This document shows, piece after piece, positions 1-5,689 of a stretch of 5,888 nucleotides of DNA. Position 1 is the first letter of the stretch. Each line of letters begins with the position of its first letter. Made by a program: the position numbers and the translations under genes. This stretch comes from Mariprofundus sp. (GTDB lineage Bacteria; Pseudomonadota; Zetaproteobacteria; Mariprofundales; Mariprofundaceae): assembly GCA_015485035.1 (NCBI GenBank), contig WFUI01000177.1, positions 1-5,888 of the forward strand, read 5' to 3'. The notes under the pieces are model-generated. The model was given only the letters and a program-made list of their open reading frames with translations, was not told the DNA's origin and made no database searches.

Positions 1-1319
1 ACTTTCAACTGGTTGCCATGGCAGCGTTCCATGGCCAGAATCAATAGCGGCGGTTCGGTTTGTTCGAGCATATATTGGTGCAAATTGGTCGCTTTGGCAT
101 AACCGAGCTGATGCAGGTACTGGCGGGTACAGCGCGTCACAGCCTGCGCCATTGTCTCTTCATCTTTTTGTGTGTTCGTGACATTGCCGAGTGCCAGAGC
201 CACATCGGACAATGTGATACTTGCCCCCGGTGTTAATACGGCCAGTCGACGCATGACATTCTTCAGTTCACGTACATTCCCCGGCCAGTCGTGCCGGCAA
301 AGCAAATCAACCGCGTCATCCAGCAGAATCGGCGCATCCATACCCAGTTCCTCCACCGCTTCATCCAGCAGATGAAGCGCGAGTGCCGGAATATCATCAC
401 GCCGTTCCCGCAAGGGTGGAATATGGACAGGAATCACATTCAACCGGTAATACAGATCCTCGCGAAATTCGCCCTTGGTTATTTTATCCGGCAAATGCTG
501 ATGTGTGGCCGCCAGCAGACGCACATCGACTATTTTCGACTGACTGCCTCCCACCCGTTGTACCCGGCCTTCTTCGAGCACGCGTAACAGCTTGGCTTGC
601 AAAGCGGCCGGCATATCACCAATTTCATCAAGAAACAGGGTGCCGCCATCAGCCTGTTCAAAACGGCCGGCCCGGGTTTTATCGGCACCTGTAAACGAGC
701 CCTTTTCATGGCCGAACAATTCCGATTCGAGCAGCTCGGCCGGAATTGCTGCGGTATTAATGGCGACAAACGCTTTATCTGCGCGCTGGCTTCGTTCATG
801 CAGTGTGTGGGCAACCATCTCCTTGCCGGTCCCCGATTCGCCGGTAATCAGCACGGTTAAATCGGAAGTCGCCACGCGTCCCAGCGTACGGAACATATCC
901 TGCATGGCCTGACTGCGTCCGATAATCAGATCTTCCTTCTCTTTCACCTCCGGCTTTGGCGCCGGTGCTTTCTGCACCGGGCGCACGCGCTGAACCAGTT
1001 GACGCACTTCATCCAGATCAAACGGTTTGGGCAGATACTCCATCGCACCAATGCGATAAGCCTCGGCGGCATGGCCAAAGGTGGTTTCCGCCGTTAACAA
1101 CACCACCGGCATCTGCATCGTTCCCGTAGCCAGAAAATCCATACCGTTACCGTCCGGCAAATAGACATCGAGAAACACAATGCCGATATCATTGTTTGCC
1201 AGTTCCTCTTTTGCCTCGGTAATCGATCCGGCCTGCAATACATCCAGTCCTTCTTCGCGCAGCACCTTGTCCAGTACCCAGCGAATACCTTCATCATCAT
1301 CAACAATCAGCGCTTTCAT
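1..1319 (-). CDS. ntrC: NtrC, sigma-54-dependent nitrogen regulator (3' end beyond the window)
   Basis: Response regulator that, once phosphorylated by NtrB, forms a ring and uses ATP to open sigma-54 RNA polymerase at nitrogen-assimilation promoters in the cytoplasm. The window holds 439 codons. Residues 1-110 are a receiver domain with acidic residues D7-D9, phosphoacceptor D51 (FLDVYLPDG), T76 and K98 (LPKPF). Residues about 132-365 are the AAA+ domain: Walker A GESGTGKE (160-167), sigma-54 contact loop GSFTGA (207-212), Walker B GGTLFLDE (225-232), arginine region FREDLYYRLNV (285-295) and sensor II WPGNVREL (345-352). Residues 420-439 start the Fis-type DNA-binding helix-turn-helix (AMERCHGNQLK), which is cut by the window edge. 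The family is usually 450-480 residues, so only about 20-40 are missing. The ATG lies 2 bases after the ntrB stop, with GGGGAG upstream as ribosome binding site. The order after dusB and ntrB supports NtrC over other sigma-54 activators. The loop alanine is replaced by serine. Confidence 0.5.
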   Translation of the reverse strand, partial: MKALIVDDDEGIRWVLDKVLREEGLDVLQAGSITEAKEELANNDIGIVFLDVYLPDGNGMDFLATGTMQMPVVLLTAETTFGHAAEAYRIGAMEYLPKPFDLDEVRQLVQRVRPVQKAPAPKPEVKEKEDLIIGRSQAMQDMFRTLGRVATSDLTVLITGESGTGKEMVAHTLHERSQRADKAFVAINTAAIPAELLESELFGHEKGSFTGADKTRAGRFEQADGGTLFLDEIGDMPAALQAKLLRVLEEGRVQRVGGSQSKIVDVRLLAATHQHLPDKITKGEFREDLYYRLNVIPVHIPPLRERRDDIPALALHLLDEAVEELGMDAPILLDDAVDLLCRHDWPGNVRELKNVMRRLAVLTPGASITLSDVALALGNVTNTQKDEETMAQAVTRCTRQYLHQLGYAKATNLHQYMLEQTEPPLLILAMERCHGNQLK

Positions 1320-1321
1320 CG

Positions 1322-2374
1322 CTATTTCTCCCCGCTCTGGTTCGACCCGTCGTTCAGTGATTTGACCGGCAATTGCAGTATCATGGTGGTACGTCCGTTT
1401 TCACTTTTCACATTAACCCGGCCACCATGCTCGAGCATCACCCGCTCAACCTGTGCCAGACCCAGTCCGCTGCCGCGCTGTTTGCCTGTCACATACGGCT
1501 CGAACAGGCGATCCTGCAATTCTTCAGGAATCATGGCACCATCATTGGTGATACTGATTTCTACCACTTTGCCCTGATGGCCGGGCAGATGCACCAGCGG
1601 CGCCATGCGCGTCTGCCATTCGATTTTACTATCTGCTGCCTCCAGGGCATTTTGCCACAGGTTCTCGAAGGCCTGCCGCAAGCGGGCCGGATGAGCCAGA
1701 ATATCGGGCAGGCTGGGGTCAAATACCCGGCTGATATAAATGTCCTCCGGGTACTGGCCATCGCGATTCGGAATAACATCCTGAATCAAGGCATGCAGAT
1801 TGATCATTTCCATCTGCACGGGCGCACGCGGGCCGACCTGTAAAAAAGCGTCGATACGATCGCGAATCCGGTCCACCCCGTTTATCATCTGTTCAACTGC
1901 TTCCTTGGCATCGGTATTCATATCCTGTTCGGACAACCACTGGCTGGCACCTCTGAGCGCAGCCAGCGGGTTTTTCACTTCATGCGCCATTTCCAGAGCG
2001 ATGCGTGCCACGGCTTCAGCCATTTCATGGCGTTTGGCATGGCGCTCAACCTCCGAGCGATGGGCTTCCGGTACAAAAATCGCCGCGATTCCGCCTTCAT
2101 GCATGCCCATATGCAGTGATACCGGCATCCCCCCGTCCTGCATACAGACATGGTGCTCCGATACACCGCCACCGTATGGCGTAAGCAACGACAGCAGTCG
2201 CTCAATCTCAACATAGGGCGAAAACACATCGGACAGGTGACGGCCTGCCAGTTGTCGATTGGATTTACACAAGGCTTCCTGAGCCAGCAGGTTGGCCTGT
2301 AATATGCGGGCTTCACTATCGAGCAATAACATCGGCAAAGGCAGAATCGATAATGGAACCTGTTCAAACCGCAT
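1322..2374 (-). CDS. ntrB: NtrB, nitrogen-sensing PAS histidine kinase
   Basis: Cytoplasmic sensor kinase, 350 residues, that phosphorylates or dephosphorylates NtrC; in the family its balance is set by the PII protein. Residues 1-105 are a PAS-like sensor (LLLDSEARILQAN near 16-28). Residues about 115-180 form the dimerisation and phosphotransfer helices, with H131 in the H-box EMAHEVKNPL. The ATP-binding domain has an N-box ENLWQNALEA (237-246), a poorly conserved G1 box NDGAMIP (277-283), an F-box LFEPYVTGK (290-298) and a G2 box GSGLGLA (301-307). No membrane segment is visible, as expected for NtrB. I chose the ATG at 2374 because GGAGG sits 6 bases before it and the PAS domain starts right after. 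An upstream in-frame ATG at 2467 would add 31 arginine-rich residues lying inside dusB. The gene overlaps the dusB stop by 11 bases. The kinase family is clear; the NtrB identity rests on domain layout and the adjacent ntrC. Confidence 0.5.
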   Translation of the reverse strand: MRFEQVPLSILPLPMLLLDSEARILQANLLAQEALCKSNRQLAGRHLSDVFSPYVEIERLLSLLTPYGGGVSEHHVCMQDGGMPVSLHMGMHEGGIAAIFVPEAHRSEVERHAKRHEMAEAVARIALEMAHEVKNPLAALRGASQWLSEQDMNTDAKEAVEQMINGVDRIRDRIDAFLQVGPRAPVQMEMINLHALIQDVIPNRDGQYPEDIYISRVFDPSLPDILAHPARLRQAFENLWQNALEAADSKIEWQTRMAPLVHLPGHQGKVVEISITNDGAMIPEELQDRLFEPYVTGKQRGSGLGLAQVERVMLEHGGRVNVKSENGRTTMILQLPVKSLNDGSNQSGEK

Positions 2375-3422
2375 GCGCTGCCTCCGGCGAAGACGGGTGA
2401 CGCACAGACTCGAGTATATGCTGGTGTACATGTCCGCCCAGACCGAGGAAATAACCGGCGGCCACATCCAGCATCTGTTGCCAGTCGGTCAGGGTCTGGA
2501 ATGATTGCCGGAATTCTGCCGAGCCATGCAAGCCCTTGCTGTACCAGATCACATGTTTGCGAGCCAGTTTGGCTGCCGTGCGAATACCGTGATGTTCGGC
2601 CAGATGATGCAAATGTTCACTCACGATCAACCAGCGCTCGCTGGCAGTGGGCGCAGCAGGCAGCGGGGCACCGGTCAAAACCGCATGCACTTCACCCAAT
2701 ACCCACGGGTTTCCCTGCACCGCACGACCCACCATGACACCGTCGCAGCCGGAAATACGAATCATTTCACGGGCCGATGTGGCATCGATGATATCCCCGT
2801 TGCCAATAACCGGAATTGAGACCGCCGCCTTGGCCAGGCCGATATCTTCCCAACTGGCGTGACCATGAAACATCTGGGCGCGGGTACGTCCATGCACCGT
2901 CAACATCTGGATGCCGCAATCCTCTGCAATGCGTGCAATATTTTCGACATTTTTGGATGTATCATCCCAACCTGTACGTATTTTCAGCGTTACCGGAACG
3001 TTAACAGCTTCGACCACGGCCTTGAGTACACGCGCTACCAGCTTTTCATCCCTGAGCATGGCCGAACCGGCCACCTGTTTGCAGATTTTCTTGACCGGAC
3101 AGCCCATATTGATGTCCACAAAATCAGCCCCGTGACCCACGGCCCAGCGCGCGGCCTCGGCCACAAAAACCGGGTCTGCACCGGCAATCTGGATCGAAGC
3201 CGGATGCTCATCATCACCCAGTTCGGCCATGCGCTCTGTACGCTCGCGTCCCATATCGACGGCACGGGAGGCAATCATCTCGGATACCACCAGCCCGACC
3301 CCGAAACGTTTACAAATCTTGCGAAACGGCAGATCGGTAATACCAGCCATCGGAGCCAGCACCAGTGGTACATCAATATGGTGATTGCCCAATGTGAAAC
3401 CGGGCAGTAATTGCGTTGTCAT
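2364..3422 (-). CDS. dusB: tRNA-dihydrouridine synthase, DusB/NifR3 family
   Basis: FMN-dependent enzyme that reduces a uridine in the tRNA D-loop to dihydrouridine using NADPH. The protein has 352 residues, slightly longer than the roughly 320 of E. coli DusB. Visible family motifs are the barrel start LAPMAGITDLPFR (22-34), SEMIAS (47-52), the substrate loop DINMGCPVKK (103-112) with catalytic C108, FMN-contacting K147 in TLKIRTGW, VHGRTR (176-181), GNGDI (207-211) and phosphate-binding GRAVQGNPW (232-240). The C-terminal helical tRNA-binding domain begins near residue 265. The ATG is preceded by AGGAT with an 8-base spacer. It is the first gene of the dusB-ntrB-ntrC operon, the classical nifR3-ntrB-ntrC order. 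Sharing the operon does not prove a role in nitrogen control; in related bacteria the link is positional. The call is firm, and DusB is preferred over DusA or DusC by the NifR3-type motifs and the neighbours. Confidence 0.5.
   Translation of the reverse strand: MTTQLLPGFTLGNHHIDVPLVLAPMAGITDLPFRKICKRFGVGLVVSEMIASRAVDMGRERTERMAELGDDEHPASIQIAGADPVFVAEAARWAVGHGADFVDINMGCPVKKICKQVAGSAMLRDEKLVARVLKAVVEAVNVPVTLKIRTGWDDTSKNVENIARIAEDCGIQMLTVHGRTRAQMFHGHASWEDIGLAKAAVSIPVIGNGDIIDATSAREMIRISGCDGVMVGRAVQGNPWVLGEVHAVLTGAPLPAAPTASERWLIVSEHLHHLAEHHGIRTAAKLARKHVIWYSKGLHGSAEFRQSFQTLTDWQQMLDVAAGYFLGLGGHVHQHILESVRHPSSPEAAHAV
2381..2385 (-). promoter_or_regulatory. Ribosome binding site of ntrB (decides the start)
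   Basis: Read on the minus strand this is GGAGG followed by a 6-base spacer (CAGCGC) and then the ATG at 2374. It lies inside the last codons of dusB and is the main reason to prefer the 350-residue NtrB over the longer 381-residue reading frame. Confidence 0.5.
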
Positions 3423-3476
3423 GACGGGTGATCCTGTTGCCTAAAAAATGTGCAAGCTTAGCTGGCTGCCGAAAAT

Positions 3477-3511
3477 TCACCAGCTTTATCCGCCGATATG
3501 TCTGCTGGTGA
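3477..3511. repeat. Inverted repeat in the dusB-engB divergent spacer
   Basis: TCACCAGC at 3477-3484 and its exact complement GCTGGTGA at 3504-3511 are separated by 19 bases. Similarity extends outward (AAAT on the left, ATTT on the right) if one base is allowed to bulge. On the minus strand the hairpin is followed by ATTTTC, 55 bases before the dusB ATG, so it could act as an attenuator-like stem or a protein-binding site. A chance repeat cannot be excluded. Confidence 0.5.
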
Positions 3512-3546
3512 TTTATGGAAGCGTGTCCCTGCAGGCCATGGATGGC

Positions 3547-3574
3547 TTGCTGATTTTTGGCAGAGGCTTAATAA
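3547..3574 (+). promoter_or_regulatory. Candidate sigma-70 promoter for engB
   Basis: A -35-like TTGCTG (3547-3552) and a -10-like TAATAA (3569-3574) are separated by 16 bases. This would start transcription near 3581, about 55 bases before the engB ATG. Both boxes are imperfect, so confidence is modest. Its position inside the upstream in-frame extension of the engB reading frame argues for the shorter protein. Confidence 0.5.
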
Positions 3575-3636
3575 ATCAGCATTTCCTTAAACGCTTATCG
3601 CTTGCGGCTGTTCTGATCTGTTGTCAGCTTGTCGGC

Positions 3637-4242
3637 ATGACAGATTCAAGCAGGCATGGTGATATCCACTGGCCCAATACACATTTTTTGCAATCGGTGG
3701 CCGATTCAAGCCAGTTTCCGGATATTGACCTGCCGCAAATTGCCGTAGCCGGCCATTCCAATGTCGGCAAATCATCATTGATGAATGCACTGTTCGGGCG
3801 CAAGGGTCTGGTCAAGACATCCAAGAACCCGGGCTGCACCCGGTTACTCAACCTGTTCGATGTCGATGCTGAACTGCTGGTTGTCGATTTACCCGGCTAT
3901 GGTTATGCACGGGCACCTAAAAAAGAGCAGAAGCGCTGGATTAACATGATCGAAGGTTATCTGGCCCGGGCTGATTTGAAGCTGGTGCTGATGCTGCTCG
4001 ATATACGTCACGGCCCCAAGGATTCGGATTTACAATTGATCGAATGGCTCAATGAAGGTGGCCTGCGCTGGTTGCCGGTAGCCACCAAGGCGGACAAGCT
4101 ATCGGGCAATCAACGCAGCAAACGCTTAAAGGAAATGACCGATGCGATGGGAGGCATGCTCAGCCCGATTCCGACATCCAGTTTCAAAGGTACGGGCATC
4201 GATAAACTGCGTGCTGTCATTGAACAGGAAATGCGCTCCTGA
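3637..4242 (+). CDS. engB: EngB (YihA/YsxC), ribosome-biogenesis GTPase
   Basis: Small TRAFAC-class GTPase that helps assemble the large ribosomal subunit and is essential in many bacteria. From the ATG at 3637 the protein has 201 residues, close to the 210 of E. coli EngB. Motifs in order: lead-in NTHFLQSVADSSQFP (14-28), G1 GHSNVGKSS (39-47), switch I region TSKNPGCTRLLNLF (61-74), G3 DLPGYGYA (84-91), G4 TKAD (150-153) and G5-like SSFKGTG (181-187). The same frame stays open up to an ATG at 3448, but those 63 extra residues match nothing in the family, begin 25 bases from divergent dusB and overlap a candidate promoter. No good ribosome binding site precedes 3637, so the exact start is less sure than the identity. 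G1 has H40 where arginine is usual, and PGCTR stands where PG-R/K-TQ is typical. Confidence 0.5.
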   Translation: MTDSSRHGDIHWPNTHFLQSVADSSQFPDIDLPQIAVAGHSNVGKSSLMNALFGRKGLVKTSKNPGCTRLLNLFDVDAELLVVDLPGYGYARAPKKEQKRWINMIEGYLARADLKLVLMLLDIRHGPKDSDLQLIEWLNEGGLRWLPVATKADKLSGNQRSKRLKEMTDAMGGMLSPIPTSSFKGTGIDKLRAVIEQEMRS

Positions 4243-4273
4243 ATATAACCCTGATTTAACACTTCACTGAAAA

Positions 4274-4297
4274 GCAGAGCCCGTTTCCGGGCCCTGC
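4274..4297. terminator. Two-way intrinsic terminator between engB and the 69-residue gene
   Basis: GCAG-A-GCCCG pairs with CGGGC-C-CTGC around a 4-base TTTC loop, giving a GC-rich stem of nine pairs with one A-C mismatch. On the minus strand the stem is followed at once by TTTTCAG, a short T-run, 12 bases past the stop of the leftward small gene. On the plus strand the T-tract is weak (ACTGTTTC). The convergent gene arrangement supports use in both directions. Confidence 0.5.
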
Positions 4298-4308
4298 ACT
4301 GTTTCACA

Positions 4309-4518
4309 TCAAGCTGTTTCCGCCACTTTGCTGTGCAGGTTTTTGGTCATCAGCTCCAGCGTGTCGAGTCCCACAAGCATACCTTCTTGCTCGGGATACT
4401 TCACAAGAATCTGCGAGCCGCCCTTGTGCTCAACCAGCATATTATTCTTGTACTCTTCTCCGTGAACCTGGGCGATCGCATCTAAAAACTCATCAATCTT
4501 TTGCTGAACAACTAACAT
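4309..4518 (-). CDS. Small protein of unknown function, 69 residues
   Basis: I do not recognise this family. The 69-residue protein is soluble-looking, lacks cysteine and tryptophan, and has no signal peptide or membrane segment. By eye it reads as an N-terminal amphipathic helix (2-20, QQKIDEFLDAIAQVHGEEY), two short strand-like segments (NMLVEH near 26 and SQILVKY near 35-41), a PEQEGM turn and a C-terminal helix (50-67). It is a real gene by context: AGGAGG with a 5-base spacer to the ATG, a near-consensus promoter 33 bases upstream and a terminator stem 12 bases past the stop. It forms its own leftward transcription unit, convergent with engB. The strong promoter and binding site suggest substantial expression. 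No function is inferred. Confidence 0.5.
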   Translation of the reverse strand: MLVVQQKIDEFLDAIAQVHGEEYKNNMLVEHKGGSQILVKYPEQEGMLVGLDTLELMTKNLHSKVAETA

Positions 4519-4523
4519 ATCTG

Positions 4524-4530
4524 CCTCCTC
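4524..4530 (-). promoter_or_regulatory. Strong ribosome binding site of the 69-residue gene
   Basis: On the minus strand this reads GAGGAGG, 5 bases before the ATG at 4518. It is the best Shine-Dalgarno sequence in the window and supports the small gene as genuinely translated. Confidence 0.5.
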
Positions 4531-4550
4531 AGTATGGTCGGTCAGTTGTT

Positions 4551-4578
4551 ATTAAAGCACAAATATTAATGTTGTCAA
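4551..4578 (-). promoter_or_regulatory. Near-consensus sigma-70 promoter of the 69-residue gene
   Basis: On the minus strand a perfect -35 TTGACA (4573-4578) is followed after 16 bases by TTTAAT (4551-4556), which matches five of six -10 positions. Transcription would start near 4544, leaving a leader of about 25 bases that ends in a strong ribosome binding site. This is the best promoter match in the window. Confidence 0.5.
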
Positions 4579-4611
4579 AAACAGGACTTCGTGGTTACAG
4601 GATATGTTCTG

Positions 4612-4621
4612 AACAGCTGTT
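4612..4621. repeat. Perfect 10-bp palindrome upstream of the small-gene promoter
   Basis: AACAGCTGTT is its own reverse complement, and CT/AG pairs extend it beyond one G-G mismatch on each side. It lies 34 bases upstream of the -35 box of the 69-residue gene and just past the stop of the Dabb gene. It could be an operator or part of a weak hairpin ending the Dabb transcript; nothing in the window decides this. Confidence 0.5.
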
Positions 4622-4628
4622 GAGCAGA

Positions 4629-4910
4629 TCAGAATTCGTAATCCACCACCGTGCGGGCCACCGCTGCTGCTTTCACCAGCGGCACCACGGCCTGATGTTC
4701 CGGATGTGTCTGATAGCTTTGCAGCGCCTCGCGATCTGCCAGTTCGGCAAGCAGAACCACATCGGCAGATTGCTCTGATTCGAGAAAATCAATACCAACC
4801 TCAATATTCAGCAGACCGGGAATCTTCCCTGCCAGAGCCTCCAGACGTTCTTTGATCTCTGCCGCATCTGCCTTGTCTCTCAACTTCCACATCACGATAT
4901 GTTTGACCAT
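4629..4910 (-). CDS. Dabb-domain (stress-responsive alpha/beta barrel) protein
   Basis: A 93-residue protein of the Dabb family, which are dimeric ferredoxin-like barrels found in stress-related proteins and some enzymes; the substrate is usually unknown. Family features are the opening VKHIVMWKLRD (2-12), helix residues about 14-29, IPGLLNIEVG (30-39), the strand DVVLLAEL (50-57), and the conserved YQTHPEHQAVVPLV (66-79), followed by the last strand RTVVDYEF (86-93). It matches the usual length of just under 100 residues. I chose the ATG at 4910 because GAGGA lies 7 bases upstream and the domain begins immediately; an in-frame ATG at 4985 would add 25 unconserved cysteine-containing residues across the promoter region. 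It is divergent from the methyltransferase. No convincing terminator follows. Whether it is a catalyst or a small binding protein cannot be told. Confidence 0.5.
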   Translation of the reverse strand: MVKHIVMWKLRDKADAAEIKERLEALAGKIPGLLNIEVGIDFLESEQSADVVLLAELADREALQSYQTHPEHQAVVPLVKAAAVARTVVDYEF

Positions 4911-4930
4911 TCCGGGTTCCTCTTTCCTAT

Positions 4931-4943
4931 TGTTGAGACAACA
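4931..4943. repeat. Small inverted repeat between the Dabb and methyltransferase genes
   Basis: TGTTG and CAACA flank a 3-base AGA centre, a symmetric site in the 109-base divergent spacer. The half-site TGTTGAG also occurs at 4618-4624, next to the palindrome upstream of the small gene. It may be an operator, but it is short enough to arise by chance. Confidence 0.5.
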
Positions 4944-4976
4944 CTGACAAATGCCTGTTTTTGTGTAAATCCCAGC

Positions 4977-4982
4977 TATAAT
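4977..4982 (+). promoter_or_regulatory. -10 box, candidate promoter of the methyltransferase gene
   Basis: A perfect TATAAT. No good -35 is found 16-18 bases upstream (CCTGTT at the 17-base spacing), so it may be weak or activator-dependent. It would start transcription near 4989, giving a leader of about 30 bases to the ATG at 5020. Confidence 0.5.
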
Positions 4983-5008
4983 CATCGTGCAGGATCAATC
5001 CGTTAAAC

Positions 5009-5012
5009 GAGG
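5009..5012 (+). promoter_or_regulatory. Ribosome binding site for the ATG at 5020
   Basis: GAGG with a 7-base spacer before the ATG at 5020. This well-placed signal marks 5020 as the ancestral start of the methyltransferase, although that ATG is now in a different frame from the rest of the gene. The in-frame TTG at 5082 has no such signal. Confidence 0.5.
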
Positions 5013-5019
5013 CGATCAT

Positions 5020-5081
5020 ATGCGCACGGCATTGGAAATCGACCAGCTGAAGAAAATCTACAGATCGCCCGTCGTTACGAT
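5020..5081 (+). pseudogene. Out-of-frame N-terminal segment of the methyltransferase gene
   Basis: From the ATG at 5020 the frame reads MRTALEIDQLKKIY and then continues without family resemblance to a TGA at 5137-5139 (39 residues in all). The methyltransferase body is one base back from this frame. In the body's frame, the bases just before the TTG at 5082 encode QIARRYD, matching the A-x-x-Y-D motif that UbiE-like methyltransferases carry before their SAM-binding motif. Adding one A to the AAAA run at 5053-5056 would join MRTALEIDQLKK to NLQIARRYD and on into the body. I infer a one-base deletion (or an assembly error) between about 5053 and 5063. The N-terminal segment is likely a genuine part of the ancestral gene. 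Confidence 0.5.
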
Positions 5082-5687
5082 TTGCAACACGGATTCATCA
5101 CCGCCGGATTCGATCAGCGCGGCAGACGCATGGTGGTGAACCGCACAGTCCATGCCGGAGACATCGTACTGGATGCCGGCGCAGGCACAGGATCAACCGG
5201 TATTCTGGCTGCACAAAAAACAGGCTCATCCGGCAGCGTTACATTCTTTGACTTGAGTCATGAGATGCTGGCGGCAGCGAAGAAAAAAATCGCCAAAGAA
5301 CACCCTGACGCACCAACCAGCTTTGAAACCGGAGATATGTGCCAGTTACCATTTCCGGACAACCACTTCGATGTCGCCCTTTCCACCTACAGTTTATGCC
5401 CGTTGTATGATCCTGCCAAAGCTGCGCTGGAAATGTATCGTGTAGTCAAACCCGGAGGCAGAGTCGGTATCGCCCATTCCACCGATCCAACCAGTCCGGC
5501 AATCAAATGGCTGGCTGACAGAGTAGAGGATATTGCCTGGAAAATACCATCCATTTCCATGGGCTGCCGCTCAGTCGATGTGGCTCCGGCTCTGGAACAG
5601 GCCGGGGGAAAAATTGTACTGCATACCATGATCGGCATTCCCCTGTGGCCGTTCAAAATTCTGATCGTCGAAAAACCCGGCGGTTGA
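5082..5687 (+). CDS. Class I SAM-dependent methyltransferase, probably frameshifted near its start
   Basis: Transfers a methyl group from S-adenosylmethionine; the substrate is unknown. The open frame gives 201 residues from a TTG at 5082. Motif I is VLDAGAGTG (29-37), the acidic end of strand 2 is FFDLSHEML (55-63), followed by GDMCQLPFPDNHFDVALS (84-101), which covers motif II, and motif III is VVKPGGRVGI (121-130). This pattern fits the UbiE/Methyltransf_11 group. The C-terminal part ends in LWPFKILIVEKPGG. The TTG has no ribosome binding site, and the family motif A-x-x-Y-D lies just upstream in the same frame, where no ATG, GTG or TTG occurs after the TAA at 5004. So the real start is probably the ATG at 5020 with a frameshift between. 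Whether the protein is still made is uncertain. It is not assigned to quinone synthesis, since motif similarity alone does not show the substrate. Confidence 0.5.
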   Translation: MQHGFITAGFDQRGRRMVVNRTVHAGDIVLDAGAGTGSTGILAAQKTGSSGSVTFFDLSHEMLAAAKKKIAKEHPDAPTSFETGDMCQLPFPDNHFDVALSTYSLCPLYDPAKAALEMYRVVKPGGRVGIAHSTDPTSPAIKWLADRVEDIAWKIPSISMGCRSVDVAPALEQAGGKIVLHTMIGIPLWPFKILIVEKPGG

Positions 5688-5689
5688 GC

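Noticed and set aside
1373..1843. Plus-strand open frame (156 residues) opposite ntrB
   Set aside because: It covers the ATPase domain of NtrB in antisense and shows no motif of its own; it is a shadow frame.
2375..2467. Upstream start of ntrB adding 31 residues
   Set aside because: The extension lies within dusB and is arginine-rich and unconserved, while GGAGG is perfectly placed for the ATG at 2374.
2859..3410. Long plus-strand open frame (183 residues) opposite dusB
   Set aside because: It is exactly antisense to conserved dusB codons, has no ribosome binding site or recognisable domain, and its composition is what the reverse of a coding strand gives.
3450..3475. Possible sigma-54 (-24/-12) promoter for the dusB operon, suggested by TTGCA on the minus strand
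   Set aside because: The only upstream GG is 15 bases from the GC; sigma-54 sites need 10 between them, so the spacing fails.
3448..3636. 63-residue hydrophobic N-terminal extension of EngB
   Set aside because: EngB proteins are about 200 residues and match from 3637. The extension has no family counterpart, begins beside divergent dusB and overlaps the likely promoter.
4911..4985. 25-residue N-terminal extension of the Dabb protein, with a CQCC motif
   Set aside because: The Dabb domain starts at the ATG at 4910 with a good ribosome binding site; the extension crosses the promoter spacer and is not typical of the family.
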